Made by a program: the position numbers and the translations under genes
Assembly (NCBI RefSeq): GCF_009870125.1
Contig: NC_046679.1
Span: forward strand, 23,064,001-23,128,000
Direction: 5' to 3'
Length of the DNA stretch: 64,000 nucleotides
Source of the DNA: Drosophila pseudoobscura
Taxonomy: Eukaryota; Arthropoda; Insecta; Diptera; Drosophilidae
Shown here: positions 45,758 to 60,800 of the stretch, piece after piece
Layout of the letters: each line of letters begins with the position of its first letter
Numbering within the stretch: position 1 is the stretch's first letter
The notes under the pieces: model-generated
What the model was told of the DNA's origin: nothing
Database searches by the model: none
What the model saw: the letters and a program-made list of their open reading frames with translations, nothing else

Positions 45758-48597
45758 GTGATTTATGAAGACTATACTTCATTCTGTGCTCGTTTCATAC
45801 ATCAAAACCTCGGCAAATGAGTTCCTTAATTGACCTATCATAATATCACGCATACGCCATGTATGACAGGGACTAAAACCGAAACAACACGCAAGTTGCT
45901 AATTTTATTTAAACTTTTTGTGTGCTTTCTACTTCAAAACTCATTTTATTTTTCCATAAAATGTTTACATGTAAAAGCAAGAAAACTTTTCCTTTTGTTT
46001 CTCTTCGCCGTAACACGCGGCGTATGCGTAATCAACGTAACATCCACATTCAGAATAACAAGGCGGAAAGGCTGGACTTAAGCAACGAAGACTTACATAC
46101 CCTTGTTCATACGGGTCCTTTTGTCCTTTTGATAAGGATCTGTGCACTGTTTCAGTCAGATTTGTATCAAACCTGGCCTCTCCTTAAGATGGAAACAGAG
46201 AGAAGGCTGGATGGATATTGCTAAATCCTATCAGATATTAAAAAAAATATACTATAGAAACCATTGTACCCTCCTGTAAGGGTATCAGCCCTCAGCCAGA
46301 ACTTTCCGTCTAATTTGTTCGTTGCGCGTGCCAATCGCGGGTCTCCGTTAAAATAAAGATACACGCGTAGCCCTGCCCCATCTCCGAGCTCGGTGAGCTA
46401 TTGTTGATGTAAAATTTATTAGCACTCTCGTTCGAACAATGATTATATGACAGCTGGCGATGGAAGGCGGCCGGGGGTGCGGCTGTCGAATTAGATTTGT
46501 AAATAAAGCAACAATACGAAGGCACACAAGTGCATGACACTAGAGCTTACACCAGTCGATGCTAATTGGAACAATAGCTGAACAATAGCTATCTGGAGCA
46601 ACTTCTGACAATAATTGTAAGGGAGGTGGCAACAAGTTTCGAGAGAAATTGGCTTGGGAACTTTGTTTTCGAGCCCTGCAATTGATTTACGGGTGTGACT
46701 TTCACTTCCAGTTTTGGAGGTGACAACATTGAACTTGTTTCCCTTATTATTGTTTTAAGGTTTTGACTAGTTAGTAACTGGAAAATCTGCTACTCAAAAA
46801 AGTCAATTAAAGAGTCAATTGGTTGAAATATGTGTCTATTCTAGTCAAATGCCTCGGAATGATTATTCCGAGAAACTCGTATTGAAATCTGAAAAGATCC
46901 GTCAAATTCGAATGGCAGATGGGGAAGGGAAATCCCCAATGAATCTAGATGTTATGGCAACTCTTGGATACAAATCTTTTCAACAATCATTTCATTCATT
47001 TTGCCTAATCCCTGAAAAAGTTACTTCAAGGTTAAGGCACGTTATTAAGCACGTGTTTCACTACCTGTCCAGCAATCATCGCATGGCTCAATCCTAAGTG
47101 GTCTTTTAACTTTAACTTATACCCCATTTAGCCTTTTTTTAGACCTATCCTGCTCTTATTACCATTTTTATGAGCTAATGAGCGTTTGGGAGATGGCACA
47201 GAAGCAGACACAGTACGAGGCACGCAATGGCACGTGCGTCAGCAGTTTCGGTGTCTTATTCTTCCAATGACAGAACCACAAAATTAGCAATTAATTGAGT
47301 CAATTGGTTGAATATGTATATTTAATTTGTCAAACCATTGATATCCCCAAATAATTGCGGCTAAATGAAATAAGTGATGATAGAATAAGCGCATTAATAA
47401 AAGTCTAAGGGAAGGTCCTATGCAGGATTAACCTACACAAGAGTAATGGATGGGGGACCAGAACTGGGACTGCGACATCCAGAAACAAGTTGAGCAACAG
47501 CTGCTCGGCAAGCCTCGGGCTGTAGTTTTAGCCCCGGATTTGGGAAGGCAACAGGATAGGTGCTCGGCTAAAGGTGCAGGAGTGGGGAGCAGCCGGGGAG
47601 TGAAAGTGAAATTGTGGCCAACACGTGACTGGCCCCATTGAACCATTGCTCGTGAATGAACTCTGGTCTGAAGTTTGCCGGAGCACCTACTGCTGGCCGA
47701 GAGCGGAAAAGCTTTCGCTTTCGTTTTCGCTTTCACTTCGGCGCGAAAAACTGCAAGGAAAAACGAAGTTCCGTGCTATTTAGGTTCAGCTGTGGGAGCT
47801 TTTCCCTGTGTTTCGGAAAATCAGTTGCGCGTTGGGCGAACGCCAGCACCAGACGAAAGATTTCACGGCGCGGACCTCGCAGCGTTTTCCGTAGTTAAAC
47901 AGAGAATTAGTTCTCCAGTTTCTTTTGTTGGCCCAAAACGTGTTTCATTTGATTGTTGATTTTTTGTTTTCGAACTTTTTATGCATTTTTTGATGGTTGT
48001 TTTTTATCATGGAAACTCGACGAAAATGAATTAAAAACTACACAATTCAGTGGAAGATAATCGGCAAAAATATCACAAATCTAATTGATTTAAAAGTTGT
48101 ACCTAAAAATTGGTTAATATTTAAAGCTAATGGCTTACAATTCGTCATTTTTAAATTGTTTGTATTGTTTAAACTATTTTGAAGTATTTATTAAAAATAT
48201 AAAAAATATTTTGCTAGTCCCTTTAAGTTTACTAATAATTTAAAGGCTTTTCAAAGAATATCTCTAAAAATTTTAAAGTTTTTATTCAGTTATGTATGAG
48301 TTTGGCCGAACCACGCATCGTATGCGTGATATTTTCTTCATATCAAGTATACACAACGTTGTTTGTATGTGTTTGCAGCGTTTAAAAAGTTAAAAATGTT
48401 CCTCAAAATGAAATAAACTATTTGAAAAAAAACTAAGACACTTATAGTCCCACAATATTGTTAATTAATTAAACAATCAATCAATAAAATTGTGCAAAAG
48501 TGTGAAATTAAATGCCGTGACCATATTTTGAACCCTTGGCGAGCTGAACATTCTCTCGCACTAGAGTTCATATTTCGAACCGGCTTCAGAGCGCAGT
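45758..48597 (+). other. Intronic/non-coding DNA between alternative first exons
   Basis: No gene is supported. A GC-richer island at ~47690-47910 with an initiator-like TCAGTT at ~47819 could be a further promoter. The 3' end (48540-48597) is the leader of exon 1b. Confidence 0.45.
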
Positions 48598-48858
48598 ATG
48601 CTCCCGGACATTGGCAACAGTAGCGGCGTTAACGGTAATGGTAGCCATCATATTGGCAATGGTCATGGCCTAGTCAGTGGCATCCACTCGAGCGACTCCT
48701 CCAGCGGCATCGCGAGCGGCAGTGCGAGCAGTGAAAAGTTGGCAGCGCGCACAGATGAGGCGAGCCTCGATAAGGGAAACGATGAAGGAGACGCCGATGA
48801 AGATGGAGATGATGACGATGATGATGATGATGAAGATGAGGATGAAGATGAAACTACG
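48598..48858 (+). CDS. SLC22-type transporter, alternative first coding exon 1b (acidic)
   Basis: ATG 48598 opens 87 codons in phase 0, ending at ACTACG|GTACAT. The peptide is Gly/Ser/Asn-rich (HIGNGHGLVSGIHSSDSS), then strongly acidic with a run of eight Asp and alternating Glu/Asp before the splice site. The phase matches the acceptor at 61329, giving an 840-aa isoform. The acidic tract is partly a GAT repeat. The donor is weak, so the true exon end could differ. Confidence 0.5.
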
Positions 48859-51800
48859 GTACATACTCGCACACACATACATATATGTTATGTTATATCT
48901 CTCTATATTCTGTCGTGGAAATTAGCTGTACTTAAGGGCATACGTAATTTTATGCCGAAAGATAATTAGAAAGTCTAAGCCCAAGAGCAAATGGTGTGTG
49001 TAAGGAAGATAAGCTCTAAGAAGGAGTCAAAGTACGGGATAAAAGTACTTCCAAATGAAAACGGAAGATCCACCACGTTTAAATGGGTTCTATGCATTCA
49101 GACACACATTTTCCCACTGAAACATTTTCCTATTTGTATCCAAAAGTGGAGGAGGGAACGTTCGTCATCTCTCAAAGGAGTACTAGAATATCAGATATGG
49201 TTATTGGAGTGTAAACTCTACTAATGTATCACTTCAAACCTATCCCAAATTTATCCCAAGGGATAAGCTTGCTCTCAACCCATTTGCTTGGCTAATTTTC
49301 CTGCCTTCTCTGACCAAATAATTCATCAAATCCATTCAATTATTCAGACAATCATTCACAGATGCGAGTGAGCACCCATTGGGGAGCATTTTCAGTAGGG
49401 TTTTGGTTAGAGTAACATTTCTGAGAGATTTCTTTGGGGTGTGAAGTCAGAAATCCAGAAGGGAAGCCAGCAAAGAAGAAGAGCAATGAAAATGTGGCCA
49501 AAGGCAAAAGCTAAATGAGGCAAATGACCATTTAGGCCTGCCCTCGTCGTCCTCTGTGATGTATAAATTTCCCACAAGAGTTGTCTTGTTGTTTGCTTTG
49601 ACTTCGGCACGTATATCTCCTCTACTCTCCTATCTCCTCCCCGACATCTACAGATATTTCGCATTTATTTTGCACGTTTCTCCTACTGTTTTTTCCTTGC
49701 GGAATTTTTTAATTAAATTTAGTCATTGATGACGTCAGGCAGGCCCCAAGTGAAGTCTGTTTTAGGTGCTGGGTGGTGGAGCAGTGCAGCTGCCTAATTA
49801 AGTTCAAGTTCAAAACTAAACATGTTTTTGTGCTCCCTTCCGAGCAATTATATAAGGTGTCTGAGCTGTGGGGTTACGATGGGGTATACTTTGGGGAAGT
49901 AAATGGAAACCAGTCCCCAAAAACACGACTCATTAAGGTGGCCATAGCCCCGACACACGTGCATTTCAAGTCGTGCGTATTGACTTAAGAAACTGAAAAA
50001 CGAACCGAAAAAGGTGACTGATAGAATTTGTTTAACATGCGAATGCGATAAACGTCAAAGTTGGAAGCATGTATGCCATGCCATACACTCCCCAGATTAT
50101 GCAAATTTTTGCCTCCTTTTTATTTTCATTTTCCCAGGGAGCCTTATGCAAATTAGTCAATACAGGACACGCGCTTCGGTCGTGTGAAAATAACCAGCAA
50201 AATATCTATAGTACATAAATATATGCAAAGTATATACATACCTATGTGAAAGAGATAACATTGATAAATTTGTTGAGCTTGAAGGGTATACATTTACAGA
50301 TCGAAGTTCTTGATGGGATGGCTCTTGGCTTGAGGGAAGAAAAATCTTAAAGAAAATGCAAACTATTTATATTTATTGAGGACTCTTGAACTTGAACTTG
50401 ACATTGGGGAATATGTGGGAGTTGGGGACATAGGAATACCACTCAGATTTTTTAATGATTCTATTAGCTAACCAGATCTATCAGTGATAGGCGTCTCTTT
50501 GCTCTTGTGACTCATAAGATCTTTTTGAGGATCTGAATCGTCTCTCCGATTCTTCTACTGCAAAAAAAGATTTAAATCCCAAGTCAAGTTCAGTTCCAGT
50601 ACCCCATTCCCTGATAGCTGAAAAAATTAAAACCCTCTACAACCTTTGAACCCAAGCCCGACTCCAATTTGTCACCAGGCAATTTCCTCCAGACAGGCAC
50701 GCAAATAATTCCCTCTCCGAAAACAAGCAATCAACGAAAAATTTCCAATTCAATTTGTACGACTTCAGGGCCCGCAAAAACAGTCGCGTGTCTCAATTGG
50801 CCACACTCGCCCCCTCCAGCGCACAAAATCATGTATTGATGTATACCCATGTCTGGCCGAAACTAGCCCTAATCGGCCAGTCAACTGAACAATCTCTCAA
50901 ATATCTGACTCTCTGAATGTCTGACTGGAAAACAAAGCAATTTGCATGAGGCTGTCACCGAATGAATTTGCATTCGAGGGAAAGCCGTGGACCTGAATCA
51001 CAGTTCCTGTGTGTTAACGAACTTTCCGCACATCAATTAGAAATATTTTTGGTCTGAAACATAGTCTGGGGATGGATTGTACACGTGCGAGTATGGGTAT
51101 AGGCGGGAGTTCTCCCTTCATTTATTATACCATTTTGGTTCTGGGCCGGAAAAAAATGATAAAGTTTATTCGGTTTGGCGGGGTGCGATACGATGGGATG
51201 CCGGGCAAATGCTACCCAAATAAACGTAAAGCAAAGTATGTTATAAAAGACAAGTCGTAAACGTACGGGCCACAAATCTCAGCTAACAAGGCACAGTGGA
51301 CGTGGACAAGGGGAAAATGGTGGCATAAATTGTCAGGAAATTGTGGTATTTTCTAATGTGAAGTGGATAGTCTGGAAACCGTTTAAGATGAAGCTCTGTG
51401 AATGCTTTAAGATTATAAAAATATCCTAAAAACTTTCTATGATTTCGAGAGGTGTGAGAACTCCTCGTCTTTGAAGTTTATTTTTGAGACAATAAATTCA
51501 ATATTCTTGATTCAATTTCCGCTTTAAAATGCTTTCTCATTTTTCCATTCCACTGTGTTCCATGAGTTTCCGCTGGTCACTTTTTTCACAGCTCACAAAA
51601 TGAAACTTTTATTGGGCAACGAAACCCTTCAAAGGGTTCGGTTCGGTTCGTTCTCTTCCTGTTTCTTCTTCAGGTCCGCATCACAGGCTCTGATTCCAGT
51701 TAGGGATTGACCACTTTAAGTCCTAAGCTGACCAAAAATGAACAGAAAAAGTTACTCGGGCTTGACCAAGGTCAAAGGACAGGCCAGTGAAAGTTTGGGC

Positions 51801-54800
51801 GGGTTTTAATTCCACAAAATCGTTAATTATTTATTAAAATTGATAAGCAGACAGAGGGAAGGAAGAGCAGGGTTGTAGAAGGCTCCTCTTTCAGCGGATT
51901 TTAATTAGTTTTCTGGCTCGAGTCGGGGACCTCTCGAATCTGCCTCATTTGCATTTGTAAAGTGCCTCGAAGAGCGTGGCGTGGCCTAAGTACAGCGAAC
52001 TTGAGGCAGGAGTGGAACGGCTAGACTCGAGTGGAAGTTAAGGAAGGTAAGTGCTTGGGTCAAGGACTTTACGGGGTTCGATGTGGACTGAAAAGTGTCA
52101 TAAAACCTGCTCATAAAGTTTCCAAGTGCCAGCGTAAGCGATAATCGCTTTTCAATTACGATTCAAGGCAGCAGTTTCTCCCTTTGATTTGAGAAAGTTT
52201 AGTAGCCATGGACTTCTATAAGATTTATGTCAATGTTTTTCAGCTTTCACTCTCACTTTCACTTCCCGCTTTCTTTCTTTGTTTGCTCGGAAAATTTCTC
52301 ATTAATCAGCAACAATTTTCGTCAACTTTAATCAGTGGCTCTGCGTGCCCTTGGGGCTGTTAGAACGTCTGAAAGGGAAAACAATTTTCAAACTATTTGA
52401 AGGAGTAAACGGAAATTTGATGACCCAGTTGATAAATTAGTCAAGAAACGAAGAGAAAATTAGGGAAACTTTCCCCCGGAAAAAGCAATTCAAGACTAAT
52501 TGCCCCTGACCTTTGCTCAAGTTCAGCCACAGTGCAAAGACCTCTTTAAGGTTCAAACCCTTTAGTTTTCTTATGTTAGGGTCTTTTGTGGTATTTTGGG
52601 AAGTAAACAAAATAACATAGAGCACGCCTCGCCTGCCTCTCAAGTACTCGTATTAAGTGCAGTCAGTACACAAAGTAATTACAGAAAACAGGAGCAGAAA
52701 GAAAGGGAATGGAGGCGGAGCCGAAGCTTGGGATACCTTTTCGGAAGTGAGAGATTTCAGGAAAGATAACCGAAGCCTTAGATACACTTTCGAAGGTGAC
52801 AGATAGGTCATGGTATCTTATGTTGCTTTCGATTAAAAATTCATATATGTACATGCTTTTTAGATAAAAAAGTACTTCCTTCTTTACTTTGCAATCATCT
52901 TGTGATAAATATTATCCCCTCTGCAAGTGTAGTCGTATACAAAAGCAGAAAAACCAACGCAAACAAAAGAGAATTGTGTAAATAAATGTGAGGAAATAAA
53001 AACAGAATGGAATAATGACAGAATGGGGAAAAATGGGGATTATTGGGGGGGCTGGTCTGGCTTTCGGGGTGGGGGAAAATACAGCAATTAAGCTTGTCAG
53101 CGTGTCCGCAACGGAAGTGCCTCCAACACCCATAAGGCAAATGCAATTGGGCGGTGCTCGGGTGTTAAAATATCATTAAAATTCAATTGGATGGCTGGCA
53201 ACAGCAGTCCTGGAGATGAGCTACTTTTGGGGCTGCTGTTGACAATAATGTTTGTTGTCTTCCATCTAATTGAAATTATGTCATAACAATTTTATGTAGC
53301 ATACATTTCTGCTGCGACGAGCAATATTTCTATGGAGAGACCTAATAAATATAAACAAAAAACAAGCAAAAATTCCAAGAACACGGAAAACGTTAGGAGA
53401 CAAATTCCTGGAATGTCCCTAATTGATTGATGGGAACAATTTCTGCATGAATGCTGTAATAATTTTGTGAAATTATCTATTATTCTAGGAAGATTTCGGA
53501 GTAGCGTCGGAACATGTGTTCCCCCAAATATATGTCCAATTACTCCATGAAGCTGGCGAATATGTTAACTAAGGGATTCTTTTATTTTCATTAAATTTCG
53601 ATAAGGGTATCTCCAAGTCCATCCTTTGTTGAGCTTCTGTGCTTTTTGTTGTTATTAATAATTCATGCCGAGCACTCAAGTGTGACACATTCTTTTTTCT
53701 GGAATCTTTAAGCGTTAAAATGAAAATTCAATTTAAATATTTTCCCGCCCTGCCAACAAAAAAAAAACCACTTTATTGGGGATAGGCACGCAGCACTTTC
53801 CATTTAATTTGGTTTTCATATTTTCCTTTGCCACCTACGTCCAGGACCCAGGAACCTTCTTTATCGGGGATAACAACAGTTATGAGGGGGAGGATATTTT
53901 CTGTGACAGATTCCGATTAAGGCGATTGACTGTGGCTGGAAAAGCCAAAGCCAAACCAAAGTCGAAGGCTTTCCATGTCGAAGGCCAACTAAATTTTGTG
54001 CTTCAGGCCTATTTATGTTTTTGTTCTTCTGGCTGTCTCACATATTTGCGCTGTAATTCCCGTCTCTTCCAGCCTCACTCTTTAAGCCACCTTTTCTCGT
54101 TCTCGTTCCCTCTTACTCATACTCGTATGTGTATTTGTTTGTTTGATAAGCCGCTTAGTCGTAGTCCTGAAATGGAAACAGAATTTCCATTTATCTGCTT
54201 AGGCATTGAACGGGACGGTCGAAAGCGCCCAATTGTCGAGGGACAGGCACAGTGGTTGACAGCTGGGAAAAAGGAGGAGCAGAACCCTCTAGGATTAATA
54301 ATGATTTCAAGTATAAAAACATATGCATTCGGTCCCTTGAAGCAGTTCCACTTTTTACTGATTGGTTTTTCATGTTCCATCTTTCCCCTTTCAAATAAAT
54401 GCAGTTCCACTGTGCCCGCTTAAGGGCAAAGGTCAGCCATCTGGCAGTTTATGAGCTATGACTGGACCAGAATATAATACAATTGCCAGCCATATGAGAG
54501 CCAAATTGCATATGGTATAGAGGTAATCAGAAAGCAATCAGGCGAATATCGTTTCAGAGGAAATACTAAACAAAAGAATATATATATTTGATATACATAG
54601 TTCCCGTTTTACCATTCTCTCCCAACCAGCCAACGAATACTGTACAGATATACCTCTATAAGATATAATCAGATTCTAATTGAAAAAGTCTTTCAATTTA
54701 TATGGAAAATATTTCATTGTTCATTCGTGTGTCAAAATCGGATTTTTCCTGTCAACGAATTCCCCAGCTTAAATCACAGAAAAAACACAGAAAATCCCCA

Positions 54801-57800
54801 CCAAAAATAAACACCCACAGATAAAAGGAGATACAAAGAGGAAAAGCTTTTCCGCCAATTGAAATGTATTCGTTGAGATGGAGTAAAATTGCCAAAGGAA
54901 CATTCGTACGAGTAAATGTAATGTATGCAGACGCGTATCCCTCATCGAAGAAGGAACAAAATGCTAACCATTCCGCGTCAACCAAAGGCAAAGTCCGTAA
55001 TTTCGGGCATCTTATGTGGAGCCCCAGTCTCCAGGCATTGAAATGCCTTGGGAGACAACCCCAAACGGAACAACAACGACCTGCCCCACATGGGCTTCCC
55101 GTGGGCGAGAGTTGTCGGATTCAATTGTTGGGGCACATAAATCAGAGACAAAACTGAAGAGGGAAGCAAGTCATAAATTGTGGCATGAATTTGCTGGGGA
55201 TCACGACGTGGCAGGAGAAGGAGATTTCACTTACTTTCAAGTTAATTGCCGAAAAGAAAAGGGGAATATACCTTTTTCAAAGTGCTTTGGAAATCGCTTC
55301 TGAAAATCGTTTTTTCCCTTTCAAATTTAAGTCTGGAAATAGTCTCTTCTGCCCTTTTTCCATCTTGAGTGTGATTTTCTCTCTTTTCTCCTCATTTATT
55401 TTTGGTGGCAGCTGGCAAATGAAATTTTTATAACATTGAGAAATGATTTTTTGTGTCATCGTTGGAGCAAATACAATTCACAATTCTTATTCAGCAACTT
55501 CCATTTGTCACCTTGAAGTTTTGCAAGTTTTATACATTTATTTAGAAGGTCTTCTGATGCTCTTTTTTCCATTGATTCTCTTCTTTGGCCATGAATGAAG
55601 TTGGTAGAACACTTGGTTAAACAGAAGGCGAAAACAATATAAAAACACTTTATAGTCGAGACCATAAAAGAGGCAATTAAGGAGATAATTAAAGTGAGAT
55701 ATACCCAAGATATGGACGACTTTTATGGCGCTGATAAAAGTTGCTCGGCTTAACACTTTTTGGGGGTGAGCACACATATTAACTCCTGCGGCTTCTCACT
55801 TATAGGGACTCCCGCTCGAATCCTTCAATATGCCATAACCAAACACTTACCATTCAAAGCAGCACCCGCAGCAGCAGGACCACTACACCCACGCATATAG
55901 GAAGACCCATTCCATATAAAGCCGCATAAAAACAATCTGCAATACATTACGCATACGCCATGCTGTGCCAAATGGTTTCGACAGTTCTGAGAGAATGTTT
56001 ATCACTCTCCGCCATAGAAAGCATTTGCATACACGTGCAGATGAATACATACATATATGTGTATATATCGAACCATCCATCAATACTGTATACTACATAT
56101 GTGTATTACATACGTGTCAGACATTCAACTCCTTAATATTGAAGGGAATTCACACATTCTGTCCAGAGTCAGAGCCAGAGCCCACTCGAGGGGCAGTCGA
56201 ACTAATCAAATATTTATGCTCGCTTTCGTCTGGGCCGAAGTCTAGTCACGATATGGTGACGACACTTACTCAAATAGCTCATATAGTCAGAAGTATCTCA
56301 GGCATACCATAGTCACAGTCTTAGCAACAAGTAATGGCAGTCTGGGCCTGCGGACTCCATTGCATGTCTCAAGCCTGAATGTAATTGGATTTAGTGGTTG
56401 CCATAAAGTGGTATAATATTTTCCAGGACAGTTAATTAAAGAGAACCGAGCCTATATTTAACATTACGAATGTCCAGCTAAACAGCACCCAAATAATTTC
56501 TTAGTAAGGTCTTTTTTTTTACACTCCAATAAAACGTCCCAGCTCTAATGTCTCATCATATTACCCTTATTTAATGCTTACTTTCCTCGACCTATTCGGC
56601 TTCCCAATTATGATTTCTCATCATTATTTCTCAAAATAAACAGCACAACTGTACTCCGTTCCTATTAAGAGAATTAAGCAGGGTACACAACTGTACTTTA
56701 TGGCATAATCCTAACCTTGGCCCAGCAGGAACTTCATTGATGCTTAAACAATATTCAGCAGACGGCTGTCAACAGCTTGGACATGGACTTGGATTTTTTC
56801 CAACGAATAATACATAATACCCCTTCCACTGGCACTCTCGAGCCACCTGCTATTCATTCACCTGTTAGCCAGGGGGCACAAGCAGCAATTTCTCTCTCTG
56901 GCTTTGCCCCAATTAACTTTGGCGTCTATTGTTGTCAACGCTTCATATTTGATGGGGGGCCTTCTTTCACTTTGCCTCAGCTAATCCTGCAACATCAGGC
57001 ATCACACTCCTTTCTTTGCCTTCCCTGAAACATCTGCTTCTGTTGCAAGTTTCCAAGTATATGGGTCTACATATGTACATACATGTTGTTGAGCGAGGAA
57101 AAGTCTTGGAAAAGCCAAGCTGTTGTCATCGTTACCTGAAGACTGTTGGACCAAAAACAATTAATAAATCATCAGGCCACGCTAATGGGTAAATGATACA
57201 CTCATTCAACCATGAGGAAAATGTTCTTCTTTGGGGTTTCCTCTAACCAAATGTTATTGTTAAGGGTTGACTCTTGATGGATAGAACTGAGAAGAGTAGA
57301 GCTGAGAAAAAGTTAAGTTGGCACAATAAACAATAGTCAACAATAAATCATTGAAATTTGATTTGGAAGTAGTACACTTTATGTTTCCATTAGCTATTGA
57401 ATATTTATTCATATCTGGAATACATATTCTAATTAGGAGAAACCACATTTTCGTCAGGGATTATTTGTACAAGGTGAACACGATTTAATATGCAAGCAAA
57501 TTTCTCTCGGGAAATTAATTTATTGATAAATATGAATAGAAAAGTGTGTTAATTGTTGAAAATAAATTTAAATATTTTGTATGTTATTTTCCTTGTGATT
57601 GTTGAACTTTGATGTGACATATTTAAGAGTTAAAGCAATAGTAATTTTAGTTTAGTCCTTCAGCACCTTTGAAAACAAATTAAATAGATAAAAAAAAACC
57701 GTCTTTAAATGTCCTTGAAGTTGTTTTGTATTTCTTCCTTCCCTTTTAAGGACAAATTAACTTGCGTATCAAATATTGAACAATGTATAAACATTTCCTT

Positions 57801-60800
57801 TGAATAAGTCTTCTGTTATGAGTTTTTCCGACATTACAACGCCCTCGAAAAAAACCAGCCTCGTATTACCAGCCTTCAAGGCAACAGAGCTTTTCTCCTT
57901 CCTTTCGGTTTCAATTACAAATTTTCTTTTATGGCACACAATGGAACCCAGATGGAACATATGCCCCCAAATGAGAGGAGCCTGCTTCCTGATAAACAAT
58001 CAATTTCCATGTCCTAACATTGTACATTGAATTATGAAGAGCAATAAATAAGTTAATGAAGTATAAAGGGACGAGAGAACTCCCCCAGGATGTGGGGGCA
58101 GAGAGAAGAGCTTAAATAAAAACAATTTCCTGTTTGTCTCCTCAACTAAATGCTTCTCATCAGGGAGCTAATTGGAATAGGTTGTGGGCAACAAATTTTC
58201 CAACTTGACAGCTAATTAAAGTAGATAAAACAGAGCCTCAAACGGACTGAAAGAAATTGCTTTAATTATGGACTTGGCTTGGCTTTAAGGCCCTTCATCA
58301 GTCATCGCCCCATGGGACAAAAAGCGAACCTCAACCTCAAGCCCGGTCTCATCTTTAGTATCAGTCTCAGAATCAGTCTCCTCCAACCAGTCATTCATGC
58401 GACAGGGACTTATGAATAATTTATAGCTGGATTTTCTAGGCTTTGTGCTTTATTAAAAAATTTGTTGTAACTGGTAGATGTTTGGGTAGATACCCTTGGG
58501 TTTGGGCATAATCAATGGTTTAAAGATTGGTCAGTCATAGCAGGATTCATCATCATTGAATATTCTTTGGTTTGAAATTGTATACTCTATTTAAACGATT
58601 CTATTCCTTAAGTATTTCCCCAAATTCTTCATCCGCCTACTGTTGAAATATAGGGTACAGAGACTTCCTTATGCCATGCACAGTTTCTACTCTGTTTCCT
58701 CTTTAAATAATTTTCTTTTACACAATCGCTTCATCATAAATTATTCTTTTCAAATTTTCAATTTAACAAAATTCAATTACAAGTTTTGATAGGCAATGAA
58801 AACTCTTTAAAGTATAAAATCCTCAGAAAAGAAATTGATTTCAAGCTTATTTGGTAAGCTTACTTAACAGACTTTCAAGTCAAGGCCCTATAAATACAAC
58901 ACTTTTGTTCTCATAAGGTTTATAGCCCCCTATCCTGCCCAAAACGAAATGAAATGACGTAGGAGAATGTTAAACAATCTGCAAGCTGAACAAACGCCTA
59001 TTACATAAGTGATTCACCTCTGCGGTTAGTGTATTGAACCATCCGTCACGTGACTATAAAATTGAATACGAGAATAGCCGTAAGCCTTTACCCATCACCG
59101 AAAAAAAAAACAAAACCCGAACAAAAAGAAATGAATAACAGACGCAGGCAATCGGCATTAACCTTGGTCAAAATTATTTGCACAACTGCTGACAGTCGGC
59201 AAAACAAAAACACAAGCCGAAATAAATAAAGAAAAAGAAACGAATTCATTTAATTGACGCATAAAACTAGACAAGAGACACGGCTCTGTTGTCTCTGTTG
59301 ATGTCAAGGAATATCATAGCCGACTCTGCTGACTAATAAAATTATTGCATATTTAGAGGCGTCTCCAAAGTTTATACCTCTGCGCTTGGAGATCCTTCAG
59401 CAGTTGCTGGTCCTGACACTGGAACGACCTTCAGGTTCAAAATCAAAGTTATTTCTGTCTTGCGAATTGTTTTTCCGTTGGAAAAATGTATGCAAAGACA
59501 ACAATCGGAGAGCGCAAAATCGGATTAATGCATTATGCATAACCCTTCAACCGCTACTACCATCGGGCCACAGCTTTGTGTGGATTTCTGTAGAGGCTAC
59601 CATTCTTAATGGTGCCTCTGGGTGCTCTTAACGCTTTCAATATTTAATATTCCGTCAAAGGGCCTTCGCCTTCCCAGTGTTCTGGCACGTTCACGCATGA
59701 ACACGCTTGGCGACAGTGACACGCATATACGGTCACATTAAGTGACGACACAACACGAATGGCCATACTTTAAAGAGAACATTTGTTCCACTCAAAATGG
59801 GGAGACGACAGCTGAAAACAACAGACAAGAAGCGAAACACAATTGTGCGCAATTGTTGGTCATGAAATTCGGAGGATGGTGTGTTGTGTAGGGTAGAGAT
59901 ATGGGTAGCAATGAGATATTTTAGTTGGGAAGGTCCTTTTGCTGCTGTTTTCCCCTGCTTCAGGGACATTTGTCAACCCAAAAATGCTAAAAACAGAAGT
60001 CGTAAATTGTTCGGAGGATTCTCATTTTGGGGTTTCCTTTTTATTAAGGGAAAGTACTGGTATATATTCTGGTCAAGATAAAAAAGATACAGCAGTGTTG
60101 TTAATTAAAGATGGTAATTAGTCTGAATTATGTTTTGTATTTTGTTAAAATATAATTTTACTTTTCCTTTAGAGGTTTACATTATTTTGCTTTGCAAATT
60201 AAATACAAAGTTTGGTTGAAAGAATTTCGCAGTAATTCGCAATGAATTGCACATCTCTCATTTAAACCAGAAAAAATTGTTTCGGTTTTGTGGTCAAAAA
60301 CTCTGTGTGTGTTGTAAAAATTTCGTGTAAAAAGGTAATTAATTTTTTTGTGGTCATTCTGTGGGGTGACATTTCAGGCCAGATGCATATGAGCAAGCAA
60401 ATTAACATAAAACAAGCTGGTGATGGAAAATAAGTAGTCATATGCAAAGTCCCCCGTGTCGTATACGTAATGAGTGCAAAGGCCAGATGCCAGATGCCAG
60501 AAATACTGTGTAGAAGCTTCCATTTAAGCAACCCGATGAGCGGCAAAAGGCTGCAGGAGCTCAAGTTCAGCCATGAATAGGATAGATCCCTCTACACATA
60601 GATAGTTTGTTCAATTACCGCTGTGTCTGTTCTGACTTTGGGGGATTGAAATAAGTTGAATGGCAGGAAAAGAGGAATAGTTGGCAAGGGAATGGGAATG
60701 GAAATGGGAAAGGGAAATCAAGCATCCAAACCACTTTGCAGTGCAATTTATGTTCATTATACAGCCAGCTGCATCCGGGGGATAGCCATGAATGGATAGC

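Noticed and set aside
46819..47097. 92-codon frame between alternative first exons
   Set aside because: TTG start, no domain, and no promoter or splice context.
53776..54423. 215-codon open frame in the long SLC22-type intron
   Set aside because: It starts from TTG rather than ATG, has no recognisable domain, and lies in AT-rich intronic DNA with no promoter or splice support.
57818..58030. ATG frame of ~70 codons in the SLC22-type intron
   Set aside because: No supporting signals, and its length is expected by chance in several kilobases of intron.
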